A stretch of 32,307 nt of DNA. Source: Zopfochytrium polystomum (lineage: Eukaryota > Chytridiomycota > Chytridiomycetes > Chytridiales > Chytridiaceae). Numbering within the stretch: position 1 is the first letter of the stretch; the number at the start of each line of letters is the position of its first letter. The stretch lies in contig JAIVFJ010000493.1 of NCBI GenBank assembly GCA_025765615.1, forward strand, positions 1 through 32,307, read 5' to 3'. The notes beneath the pieces are model-generated. The model saw only the letters and a list, made by a program, of their open reading frames with translations, did not search any database and was not told the DNA's origin. Position numbers and translations under genes: made by a program. Below are positions 1-9,635 of this stretch, in pieces.

Positions 1-103
1 GGGCGTGGACGATTGTAACAGCCTTGAACGAACGAAGCGCCCACCCCCACCCCACACACACAACACACACACTCACTAAAAGCCACTTCCATCAGCCGGC
101 CAG

Positions 104-3100
104 CTTCGCGGTGTCAGCGAAGACAAGAGGGTGATGGTACAAAAGCCCGTCGGCACGCACCCGATCCGCGACTACCTCCGCGAAAACAAGGACAACAAAA
201 ACTTCCTCAAAGCCAACGAGGACCCTGCCCGCAACCCCAACAAGGTCAAGATGAGCGACCACATTGCGCAGTCTGTCAAGGACCAGCAGATCAAAACCGG
301 CTACTCCCACAACGACCTGACCTTTGGCAACAACATGCGGGTCGACGCCAAACAAAAGGACGCGCGCGGCGCGCCCAAGGTCGAGCTGATCGACTGGGGC
401 GGCGCGGCAAAGCTCAGGGACGGGAAGCTGTCGGACTTTGACAACAGGTTTATTGACAGGACTGCAAAGTCGCTGTGCAACGAGGTCGGCCTCGCGTTCA
501 GGTCCACGGCGGGTTCGCGGCTGTTCCGCCGCGCTGGATGCTCGCGCGGCGGAGGGAAGACGCAGGCGGGCGGAAAGACTAAGGATGCGGCGGCGGCCGG
601 CGGTGGGAAGGGGGCTGCTGCGACGGGTGCCGGGAAGGGCACCACTGCTGCTGGTGGCGGCGCCGGCGGTGGGGCTGCCGCCAAGGCGGGCGGGAGGACT
701 CCGGGTGCGGCCGGCGGTGGGGCTGCCGCCAAGGCCGGGACAGGAGCCGGAGGCGGCAAGGCGGCCGCTAGCGGCAAGACACCTGCTGCTTCGACGGCAC
801 GCGGTGGCAGCGGCGCTGGATCCGGAGCTGGAGGCGGTGGCGGCAAGGGAGCAGGCGGTGGCAAGACAGTAACAAACGGTGCAGTCGGCGGAGGCGGGTC
901 TGCCGCCAAGGCCGGAGCCGGAACCGGAGCCGGCAAGGCAGCCGCTGGCGGCAAGACACCTGCCGCGGTGACGGCACGCGGTGGCGGCGGCGCCGGCGCG
1001 GGTGGCGGCAATGGAGCTGGCGGGGCTGCCGCCAAGGCGGGCACCGGCGGCGGAGGAAAGACCCCAGTAACACGTGGCGGCGGCGCCGGGACCGGAGGCG
1101 GAGCCGGAGCCGGAAAGGCAGCCACAGGCGGCAAGACACCTGCTTCGGCTACGGCACGCGGTGGGGGGCGGCGCCGGCGCGGGTGGCGGCAAGGGAGCTG
1201 GCGGGGCTGCCGCCAAGGCGGGCACCGGCGGCGGAGGAAAGACTCCAGTAACACGTGGTGGCGGCGCCGGGACCGGAGGCGGAGCCGGAGCCGGCAAGGC
1301 AGCCACAGGCGGCAAGAAACCTGCTTCGGCGACGGCACGCGGCGCCGGAGCGGGAGCTGGCGCCGGTGGCGGGAAGGGAGCAGGCGGTGGCAAGACAGCT
1401 GCAAACGGTGGAGTCGGCGGCGGCGGAGGAAAAGCCCAAGCAGCTCGCGGCGGTGGCGGCGCCGGGACTGGGAACGGAGCTGGAGCCGGCAAGGCAGCCG
1501 CCGGCGGCAAGACACCTGCTTCGGCGACGGCACGCGGCGCCGGAGCGGGAGCTGGCGCCGGTGGCGGGAAGGGAGCAGGCGGTGGCAAGACAGCTGCAAG
1601 CGGTGGAGTCGGCGGCGGCGGAGGAAAAACCCAAGCAGCGCGCGGCGGTGGCGGCGCCGGGACTGGAACCGGAGCCGGCGGCGGCAAGGCTGCTGCAGCA
1701 GGGACGGCTCGCGGAGCTGCTACCAAAGGCGCGGGTGGCGGCAAGACACAAGCGACAACGGCCGGACGAGGCGGCGGCGGCGGTAGTGGTGCGGCTGGTG
1801 GCGGCAAAGGAGCTGGCGGCGGCGGGACCGCGCGCGGCGGCGGTGCAGCAGGCGGTGCAGCCGCCAAGGCCGGCGGCGGCGGCGGCGCAGGCAAGACAGC
1901 GGGCGGGAAGGGCGGCGCGGGTGCCGGCGGAAAAACACCAGCTACGACTGCGGGACGAGGTGGCGCCGGCGGTGCCGCTGCGGCCAAGACTGGCGGAGGC
2001 GGCGGCGGGAAGACACCAACTGCTGGCAAAGGCGCCAGTGGAGCTGGTGGTGCCGCCAAGGCCGGGGCAGGAGGAGGAGGAGGAAAGACCCAGACTGCGC
2101 GAGGCGGGGGCGGCGGCGGCGGCGGTGCAGGCGGTGGCAAGGCGGGAGGCGGCGGGGGCAAGACTCCCACAGCTGCGGCGGGTCGCGGCGGAGGCGGGGC
2201 GGCCGGCGCCGGCAAAGGTGCTGGTGGCGACGGGGCTGCCGGTAAGGCTGCAGGAGGAGGCAGAAAGACGCAAACAGCTCGTGGCGGGGGCGGCGGTGCC
2301 GGTGGTGGTAAGGTCGGTGGCGGGGTGGGTAAGACGGCTGCAGCGACTGGTGGACGTGGCGGCGGCGCAACTGGAGGTGGCAAAGGCGGCGGTACAGCTG
2401 GGGGCAAGGCTACGGGAGGCGGCGGAAAGACCCAAACAGCGCGGGGCGGCGGCGGTGGAGGCGGCAAGGCAGGAGGCGGCAAGGCACCGGCTGCAGCGAC
2501 AGCACGTGGAGGCGGTGGGGCAGCTGCCGGCAAGGCTGCGGGAGGCGGTGGAGGCGGAAAGGCAGGCGGCGGTGCCGGTGCTGGCAAGGCTGCTCGTGGC
2601 GGTGTGACCGCGCGTGGCGGCGGTGGTGCTGCAGCCAAGGCTGGAGGCGGTGGTGGAGCTGCAAAGGGAGGTGCTGGCAGCAAGACTCCAGCCGCGGCGA
2701 ACAAAGCTGGGGGTGGAGGTGGAGCTGGCGGCAAGGCTGCAGGAGGAGGCGGAAAGGCGCAAACGGCGCGCGGCGGCGGAGGTGGTGGTGGAGCCGGAGG
2801 CGGTAAGGGCGGCGGAGGCGGAGGCAAGGCTGCTGGTGCGGGTGGGGCTGGCGCAAAGGGCGGCGGCGGCGGTGCCGCGAAGACTCAAACGGCGCGTGGC
2901 GGCGGTGGCGCCGGAGGCGGTAAGGGCGGAGTTGGGGGCAAGGCCGCTGGTGCAGGTGGCGGTGGGACTGGCGCTAAGGCCGGCGGCGGTGCTGGAAAAG
3001 CCCAAACCGCACGCGGCGGCGGCAGCGGTGGTGGAGCGGGCGGTGGTAAGGGAGGCGGCGGAGGCAAGGCAGCTGGTGCTGGTGGCGGTGGGACGACCCG

Positions 3101-4199
3101 GGGCGGCGGCGGCAGCGGGGCAGCCGGTAAAACTCGCGGCGGCGGCGCCGCAAAGACTCAACCCGCGCGAGGCGGCGGCGGTGGCGGGGCGGCCGGGGGC
3201 GGCAAGGGAGGAGGCGGAGCCAAGGCAGCTGGTGTGACTGCCGCTAAGGCCGGCGGCGGCGGCGGCGCCGGAAAGACTCAAACCGCGCGAGGTGGCGGCG
3301 CCGGCGGTGGTGGTGGTGGCAAAGGAGGTGCCGCTAAGGCCGGCGGCGGCAGTGGTGGAGCCGGAGGCGGTAAGGGAGGAGGCGGAGGAAAGGCAGCAGG
3401 TGTGACTGCCGCTAAGGCCGGCGGCAGCGGCGCCTTAAAGACTCAAACGGTACGTGGCGGCGGTGCTGGTGGAGCCGGAGGCGGTAAGGGCGGAGGCGGA
3501 GGAAAGGCAGCTGGTGCTGGTGGCGCTGGGCCTGCCGCCAAGGCCGGCGGCGGCGGCGCCGCAAAGACTCAAACCGGGCGAGGCGGCGGCGCCGGCGGAG
3601 GTAAGGGAGGTGGTGGTGGAACTGCCGCCAAGGCCGGTGGAGGTGGAGGGAAGGTGCAAACGACGCGCGGCGGCGGTGGTGGTGGCGGTGGAGGTGGTGC
3701 CAAGGGAGGCGGCGGCAGCAAGGCTCCAGCTGCGGCGACGGGCGGCAAGGGTGCAGGCGGCGGCGGCGGTGCCGGTCGGGGTAACACTGGTGGAACGACG
3801 GCGGCCAAGGCGCCTACTGCACGCACGAGCGGTGGAGGCGGAGGAGGGGGGGTGAAGGCCCCTGCGAAAAGCGGTGGCGGCGGCGGCGGTGGTGCAGCGA
3901 AGGCGCCGAAGCAGACGACGACGGGGCGGACGAGTGGTGGTGGTAGTGGTGCGGGAGGTGGTGCGGCGAAGGCTTCATTGCCGAAGCAGGCAACTACGCA
4001 GAAGCAGACGGCGGCGCCGAAGCAACAACAGGTGGCCGCCACTACGCAGAAGCAAGCAACTACGCAGAAGCAAGCCACTACGCAGAAACAAGCAACTACG
4101 CAGAAGCAGACAGCAACACCAAAGCAGCAGCAGACAGCGGCGAAGCCAGCGGCAGCAGCAGCCAAGCCGGCCGGAGGAGGAGGAGGCAAGAAGAAGTGA
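104..4199 (+). CDS. Kinase-fold C-lobe joined to a giant Gly/Ala/Lys-rich tail (5' partial, one frameshift)
   Basis: The reading frame is open from about 80, and a CA-rich tract, a CTAAA-like branch site and AGs at 94-95 and 102-103 precede it. This is therefore probably a downstream exon; the first ATG is at 134. The start reads like the hinge of a protein kinase (VMVQKPVG). It is followed by a catalytic-loop motif, HNDLTFGNN, and a metal-binding motif, LIDWGG (DWG in place of DFG). After about 140 residues the protein becomes over 1,000 residues of Gly, Ala, Lys, Thr and Arg with recurring GKTQTARGGG units. It ends in TTQKQ repeats and GGGGGKKK. The tail is basic, lacks acidic residues and is RGG-like, which suggests nucleic-acid or polyanion binding (inference). 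The frame shifts by +1 in a G6 run at 1163-1168: a nearby repeat of the same unit at about 972 has one base fewer. The kinase resembles divergent fungal or Crinkler-type kinases, but I cannot name the family. Confidence 0.7.
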
Positions 4200-4539
4200 G
4201 GAGTGGGATGGGGATTGGTACTTATTCTTTGATGGTGGGTTTGGGAGTGGGTTGCTACGTTCTCCATTCTGTTACTTGCCAAGACTTGGATGGGATTGTT
4301 TCTTTCTTGTACTTTTGTGTTCATGTCTCTACTACCAATACTATACTGTTTCTTCGACTTTCGACTGCCGCCGCGGTGGGTGCCTACAGGCACGTGTTTA
4401 CCGTCAAGGTGAGAGCCTGCACAGCAACTATAGAAATGTGTAAACATGCTAGAGATAAGGAATTCACAAGCAAAGGCCACAGCGCCCGCCCTCCGTGGGC
4501 GACGGAGCAAAAAGAGAGATCAACTAGCTCGCGGTCTCG
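4200..4539. other. Intergenic region downstream of the kinase/Gly-rich gene
   Basis: This is probably the 3' UTR and spacer. I see no conserved open frame, and no clear AATAAA signal follows the stop codon. Confidence 0.4.
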
Positions 4540-4737
4540 TGCCTGCACTGCGGCTTCTGCCGCGCCGGCACCGAGCCCAACTGCACAAAGGTGTAGACCA
4601 ACCACGCTGGCTCGTTCCAGGAGTACGCCGTGTCATTTGCACTCACGATACGCCCATCCCCGCCTCTCTTTCGCTGGACGGTCCCTTTGCGATGCTATTG
4701 GCTGACATGCCACAGGCATGTTGGCCTTATTGATAAT
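4540..4737 (+). pseudogene. Relic of a zinc-dependent alcohol dehydrogenase (MDR family)
   Basis: Frame 1 from 4540 reads SCLHCGFCRAGTEPNC, whose C-x2-C-x2-C-x7-C spacing is exactly that of the structural-zinc lobe of medium-chain alcohol dehydrogenases. After an in-frame TAG at 4594-4596 the family-like GSFQEYAV follows. Further homology (TPIPASLSLDG) continues in another frame, so there is at least one stop and one frameshift. Only about 65 of some 350 residues remain, without the N-terminal catalytic-zinc part or a Rossmann fold. It has no start and no visible flanking exons. It is best read as a dead fragment left by rearrangement beside the duplicated segment that begins near 4885. The identification rests on motif recognition alone. 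Confidence 0.6.
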
Positions 4738-4999
4738 GCGTGTGGAAGGCGACCGCAACGCAGATCTCACGCCCGGGCAGACGTTCGCGATTGTTGAATC
4801 AAATGGAGGGTGAGTTTGTGTGAGTGTGTTTGGGATGGTGAGGGTGACAGACTTTGAACAGTAGTTGGGTGCCCCCCCACGGCACTCACAGCCGATTCTA
4901 CCTATCTGAAAACAACACGCACATGAAAATAGTATAGCACCGAACCATTCTATTTCATTCGACCGCGTGCATATTAACAACCGCGTTTTCACAAATTTT

Positions 5000-5005
5000 T
5001 TTATT
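5000..5005 (-). terminator. Polyadenylation signal AATAAA of mini-exon gene A
   Basis: TTTATT on the + strand is AATAAA on the coding strand, about 235 nt past the proposed stop. Copy B has AGTAAA at the matching place. Confidence 0.5.
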
Positions 5006-5237
5006 GAAAGGCCAAAGAAATAAGCATTGACGAGAAGAGTACAGAATGATTTTGGATCGGTGAGCGGAAATGGTGAGCGGGAGAGAACTAAAACCAAAAG
5101 GAAAACGATTCAATGCAGCACCAGCTTTAAACACGAGAGGGGGGAGAGATGGTGGAACGCATTAGCGTTTTCCCTTTTTGCAATCAATTGCGAAAAGTGA
5201 TTGTCAGTCCGAAGTATCGCGAGGGGCATTGCGAGAC

Positions 5238-6237
5238 TCACTCGTCCGCCTTTTCCTCCAGCAGCTCCCTTTCCTCCTGAAGTGCCTGCTGCTGAGAGGC
5301 CGCGGACTAGGCTCAGGAAAAAATAAGCACTTGAATTAGAAAGGATGGTTTTCCGGTTGCAAATAAACTCACGAAGTCTGTTATCGCCTTTTGGAGGAAG
5401 ATCTAATTCGTTTCGGTCAGACGTAAGCCCAACGAGAGTCGAACGACGCAACTTACTAAGCGCGCTGCCTGAGGGACAGAGTAGATTACGGATCAGATGG
5501 CATTAGGATAACGACAGAGATTTCGCAAGGAATTCGAAAGAAAAGGGAGATTGCGGTTGGATGATTCGTTTCGAAGCCTCCTTGCGATGTTCCCGATCTC
5601 TGGAAGGACGACAACTTACCAGTCTTGGGGCGGCCAGTGGCTGAGAGACAGACGTTGCATCAGATTTGCAAAAAAGTAACGGTGATCGGCCAGCGCAAAC
5701 CATCAGCGGAGAATTCAAAACAGAGACTTACTTGGACCGATTCCCCCGACACTGCCTGCGGAAATCACTGTTATAGTTTGGTAGGACAAGAGGTAGCTGG
5801 TCAGCATGCGCCGGTTGCATATGTCGCGAAACTTACCGTTGTTTCGAGAGAGGCCACGGACTACCAAGGGGCGATCAGGGACGGAATTGATCAGCATTAT
5901 GAAGGGTTTCTGCTTCAACTTTCCGAATGCAAATGAACTCACGAAGTCTGTTATCGCCTTTTGGAGCCGGATCTTATCACTTTTGGTCAGGAAAACGTCC
6001 AGCGACGGGGAAAGACGACAACTTACTTCCCGCACTGCCGACTGAAAGACAAGGACAGGGCGTGGATTAGATTTGCAAGTAGGGGGGTGGGATCGGCAAG
6101 CGCAGAACGCCCGCCAGAAGTTTGAATGAAAGATGGAACTGGCGAGGGTTTTAGGCGGACGTACGTGGTGGAACGGGGGTGGCTGACGCCAAAGCGGACA
6201 GGAGAAGAAGGACAAGTGCACAGTAGCGGGCGATCAT
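5238..6237 (-). CDS. Secreted small peptide encoded by mini-exons (micro-exon-gene-like), copy A
   Basis: Exon 1 (6165-6237) encodes MIARYCALVLLLLSALASA, a clear signal peptide, then TPVPP, and ends at the donor GTACGT. The minus strand then shows a chain of tiny exons with good CAG/TAG acceptors and GTAAGT or GTGAGT donors: 6027-6041 (or 6027-6034 with the second AG), 5837-5860 (24 nt), 5732-5755 (24), 5620-5640 (21), 5457-5468 (12) and 5242-5306 (65). In phase 0 the products are SVASLETT, AVSGESVQ, PLAAPRL, AARL and a Gln/Glu-rich helix-like end beginning SAASQQQALQ, stopping at TGA 5238-5240. A possible 5-nt exon (ACTTC) lies at 5943-5947 and again at 5373-5377. Using the second acceptor of exon 2, or the first acceptor plus ACTTC, both give phase 0 downstream. 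The exon chain is visible; expression and function are unknown. It resembles schistosome micro-exon genes in design only. Confidence 0.72.
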
Positions 6238-6280
6238 TTTTGTCTTTTTTGCTCTGCTGGTCGTCGAGGCGCGCGTGAGT

Positions 6281-6325
6281 ACGTGCGTGTGCGTGCGTGC
6301 GTGTGCGTGCGTGCGTGCGTGTGTG
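6281..6325. repeat. (TGCG)n/(TG)n microsatellite in the 5' leader of mini-exon gene A
   Basis: An interrupted TGCG/TGTGCG tract lies between the TATA-like site and the start codon. Copy B keeps only a short degenerate version (about 12968-13010). Confidence 0.8.
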
Positions 6326-6365
6326 ATGCGGTTGGTTTGCTGGAAGGTTGGAAGGAGTTAGTCTT

Positions 6366-6371
6366 CTTATA
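6366..6371 (-). promoter_or_regulatory. TATA-like box of mini-exon gene A
   Basis: The minus strand reads CTATAAGAAG about 130 nt upstream of the ATG at 6237. The same element is conserved in copy B at nearly the same distance. Confidence 0.5.
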
Positions 6372-6790
6372 GTTGTGGGCTCAGCCTGGCAGGCTCGATT
6401 TGTGTCTTCGGTTTGTGGCTCCGCCCTGCTCGGTCAATACTATGGTCTTCCCCGTTTTAGGAAGTCCGAACCCGTTCTTGCACATGAGCAGCTCCGTGGC
6501 ACAACCGGACCCCCCGGAGTTTGCGGCTGGGACGAGCCGCTATCTTCGGGAGCGGGGTAGTCTTGGCGCGCTGTGTTGGAATTTGGGCAGACAGAATTTT
6601 GGATTCACTTGCTTGCAGCGTGGAACTTACACTTGGCAACGTGCAAAGTGGCCCAAGGATCCTCAGAATTCGGGCTTGTGTCTTTCCTCCTGGGCAGTAC
6701 AAAAAAAAGGAAGCAGGGTATGAGAGGGAAGCAGCATAAGAGAACCTCATTGAATAAATACCCCTCCACCCAAATCATCTCCTACCCTTC

Positions 6791-7549
6791 ATATTCCTTG
6801 TACGCAGCCCGTTAACAAATTAGTGGTTTCGTTCTCGTCTCGGCGGGAAGCGGGTTAACCCTCGCCCATCTTTAATTTTATTTTATTTTTTTTTTACGTC
6901 AACTTCCATTTTCGGACTTGGATGAGGCTCAGTTTATATTTAAATTGCAAAAAAAAAAATGGGAGAACCAACCAAAGACGAACAATCAATAAATGCTTTT
7001 TGTCTCCATTTCTTTCCGTGTTTGGCGCCCCCGACGTGAACGTGAACGACACAACATGTTTCTCGAACGGCCGCGTGCTGGAGGCGCAAGTTTGCAACCC
7101 GGCACGGGACCAAGTAACGTTATTTGTCGCACATTATTGTTGTTTGCGCCCCCACAGTATTGTGAAAAAAGGCATTCGCGGCGGCGAATCCGAAGCAAAT
7201 CCCCCCGTCCCAAATAAAGAAGTGAACGATGCAAAAAGACCGTCCAAGACCTCCGTTCAAATCAGTCACGTCTGTCGCTTGCCCTGTCTTTTCAACTAGA
7301 TAAAAAGGTTCTAATACGCGGGGCACCGCCTCACCCTCCCTTGCTTGTTGCTCGACCATTGATTAGTGGGTGATCGGCAAAAGAATAGAATAAAATAAAA
7401 TAAAATAAAATAAAAAGACAGCCGATCCGCACGCTCAGTCGGTTCTCTAGTTCAATTTGGCAGTTTCCAGAAACGTTACTTCCAAGTGGAGACAAAATCG
7501 AGGATTCACTCAACGCCGCCGATTTTCCATTGGCCAGGGCGAAAGCAAC
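6791..7549. other. Intergenic region with poly-T and (AAAAT)n tracts
   Basis: It holds a T-rich stretch (6869-6896) and an (AAAAT)n tract at 7388-7416. An open frame of 125 codons (6922-7299, +) has a fragment that looks protein-like around 7020-7140 (APDVNVNDTTCFSNGR), but it has no family resemblance I know and no supporting splice or codon signal. I do not call a gene. Confidence 0.4.
7388..7416. repeat. (AAAAT)n microsatellite
   Basis: Five consecutive units of TAAAA lie in intergenic DNA about 135 nt upstream of the hypothetical gene at 7550. Confidence 0.9.
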
Positions 7550-8153
7550 ATGTCACAACAACCAGTGACGCTTCGCGCACCCTATCACTTCCCCGTGCTG
7601 CTGCTCGCGCCGCCCGCTCCCCTGCTTCCATTGCCGCCGTCGGTCGTCAACGACGCGCTGCCGACCGTGCCAGACCTGATCCCCGACAAGCCGCTCGCGC
7701 CCTTTCCCTTGCCGCTGCAGTTGTACCCGACGATCTGCGTCACGTCGTGGCTGTCGGAGAACAGGTACGTAGTCATCAGGTTCCGGGCTTGCTGGACGAA
7801 GGACCTTTTGGTGTGTTTGTTTATGGTCGGGAGTCAATTGTGAAGTGGAGTAAGTTGAGAAGGGAATGGATTTGGACGAGTTGTTTGAGGTTGTCGAATG
7901 GGGGGGTTGAAGGGATGGACAACAGTTGCTTAAAAGTCCAGTTGAAAAATACACAATTGTCAGGTGGTTTGCCGTATTTCGCCTGCTTTGTTTCAGCTTG
8001 CCCATGGGTGTCCAACTTCATTGGTTTTTGTCCTTGTTATGGACCGCCTTCACCCGTGTCTGCTGGACTGTGATGTTGCAAACTGTCATGATCGGCAGCC
8101 TGCACCTGACAGAAACCTCTCAGCACAGATGTGTCAGAGTTGTGACATGGTGA
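7550..8153 (+). CDS. Hypothetical protein; first exon clear, second uncertain
   Basis: ATG at 7550 opens a 215-nt exon with strong GC-ending codon bias. The product starts MSQQPVTLRAPYHFPV and is rich in Pro and Leu (LLAPPAPLLPLPP). It ends ICVTSWLSEN just before the donor AG|GTACGT at 7765. I recognise no domain. The next plausible acceptor, TTTCAG at 7996, gives exon 7997-8153 in matching phase and ends at TGA 8151-8153. That stretch overlaps sequence with a tRNA-like B box on the other strand and has weaker codon bias, so the true downstream exons may differ. The start context (AGCAACATG) is acceptable. The segment lies alone between the duplicated mini-exon units. Confidence 0.45.
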
Positions 8154-9405
8154 CTTGCAGAGTGGGATTCAAACCCATACCCCTCTCGAGGCTGCGGGAA
8201 CGTTGTGCTCGGTGCCTGTCCTTGGTGTTCGTTCTCTGTTAATTGGAGGCTGGCGGAAATGACTAAGGGTTAGAATCTATCACAAATCGAATCAGGTCAG
8301 ACTTTGGCCTTGTTCGCATTTGGTTATGAATGATTTCTTCAACTTGTCAAAACCTTCCCTTTGATTTCAATTTGAAAAACTTTAATTATTAAATTTAGGA
8401 TATCCAGCTGATTTAAGTCATTTGGCCAAAAGTGGTCATTTTATCGAATTAAATTGCCTAGGCCCCTGCTAACAGTAACGATTTGAGTCCAAAAACCCAA
8501 ATCGAGTCCAATTGGGCCTTCGAATCCTGCCCGATTCATGTAAGACCCCACTATGGATCCAAATCAATAACCCAATCCCAGAGAATTTTGCATTTATTGC
8601 ATCGCAACAAACCTTACTGTGTGAAGACAACGCACAGCGTGATGAATCTTCAACGATATGTTTGGTTCCTTTCAGTCCCCTCCCTTTCCACCTCCCCGTA
8701 CCAACTATAGACAGACTTTCAGAAACTGAATCCTTTTTACCACCGTTTCCTTCCCTTCAACCAACCAGCAGTTCGCTTAGTCGCTCTACTCATCAACACC
8801 GCCTTTCAATTTTTTTTTCTTTTGCTTCTTTGTTTGTTTCTTTCTTTCTGCCGTCTTCGTTTACTGGCCCGCTTCCTTTGACATTGCTGGCTTTGTGCGC
8901 CCACTTTGGGACAGCTGGCGATTGGCGCATGGCACGTTGAGAGGGGGAAACTGTTGTCGTTTTCCTTTTCTCGTTTGTTGTTCTCATGGGAGTTGCCTTA
9001 TTGTATCCTCTGTATTTTCTCTTTCTTTTTTTTTTATTTTTTCCCTCGATCCCTTCCTCTGTGTTGCCCTCAGGGCGGCCTGCCCCTATGCATTTGTGCT
9101 TTTTCACTTAGGGTGAGCCTTCAAGTCCCTGGGCCCTTTAAGAACTGTGCTCCCTTTTTCCCCACTGAAGGAAAGGGAGAAGGGTGAAACCTCGGAGCTT
9201 GACAGGAGTCCGGGGGTCTGAGACGGCTGTTTCGCACGTGCTCCCTTCGTCCTAACCGCTTTGAACCTTTACAACGGTCCACCCAATCCGATCGCTTGCT
9301 TGCTTTCTAATCTCTCTCCCTCTCTCTCTCCTGCCTCTCTGTCTCCCCCGGCTCCACCATCCGATCGCTTCCTTGCTTTCTAATCTCTCTGATTTCCTCG
9401 ATGTC

Positions 9406-9410
<5 letters not shown>
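8154..9410. other. Intergenic, AT-rich then pyrimidine-rich
   Basis: Roughly 8260-8640 is AT-rich. From about 8690 it becomes C/T-rich with T runs (8806-8820, 9020-9045). Open frames here are short or come from low complexity. The distal part is probably promoter and 5' leader of the glutathione transferase gene. Confidence 0.5.

Positions 9411-9479
<69 letters not shown>
9411..9479. repeat. (CT)n microsatellite
   Basis: About 34 uninterrupted CT units lie some 160 nt upstream of the GST start codon. They could be promoter or 5' UTR sequence. They create false Leu-Ser and Arg-Glu frames. Confidence 0.95.
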
Positions 9480-9482
<3 letters not shown>

Positions 9483-9583
9483 AACCGTCCGGAAATTTTT
9501 TTTCTTTTTCGTTTTTGTGCGTTTTTCTATCCACATAAAAGAAGATCATGCCCAACCAATGTTTAAGCAAACACTCACCCCCA

Positions 9584-9588
<5 letters not shown>

Positions 9589-9619
<31 letters not shown>
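9589..9619. repeat. (CA)n microsatellite directly upstream of the GST start
   Basis: About 15 CA units end 17 nt before the ATG at 9636, so they are almost certainly in the 5' UTR. Confidence 0.9.
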
Positions 9620-9624
<5 letters not shown>

Positions 9625-9635
9625 ACAGACAGACC

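Larger units (their letters stand above)
4885..6790. repeat. Direct repeat copy A (mini-exon gene with its promoter)
   Basis: This segment aligns almost end to end with 11447-13610 in the same orientation. It begins at the 'CTGAAAACAAC' block and ends at 'AAATACCCCTCCACC'. It holds a complete minus-strand mini-exon gene, its polyadenylation signal and its promoter. Differences are substitutions, short indels, a longer TGCG microsatellite in this copy and a roughly 180-bp insertion in copy B. It is a segmental duplication, now separated by about 4.7 kb that includes a glutathione transferase gene. Confidence 0.9.

Noticed and set aside
92..2827. Very long minus-strand Pro/Ala frame opposite the Gly-rich gene
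   Set aside because: It is the mirror of GGC/GCC repeats; the plus strand has the kinase motifs, the coherent repeat unit and a natural stop.
5110..5451. Gly/Lys-rich reading (SGGKGAAGGKGG) of the last mini-exon as the main product
   Set aside because: Copy A/B differences in the upstream mini-exons (5620-5755) are mostly synonymous in the other phase, so this frame is probably not the conserved one; it could still appear as an isoform.
8095..8260. tRNA or SINE on the minus strand, suggested by GGTTTGAATCC (B-box-like) near 8170
   Set aside because: No cloverleaf or convincing A box could be built, so I did not call it; a tRNA-scan of this stretch would settle it.
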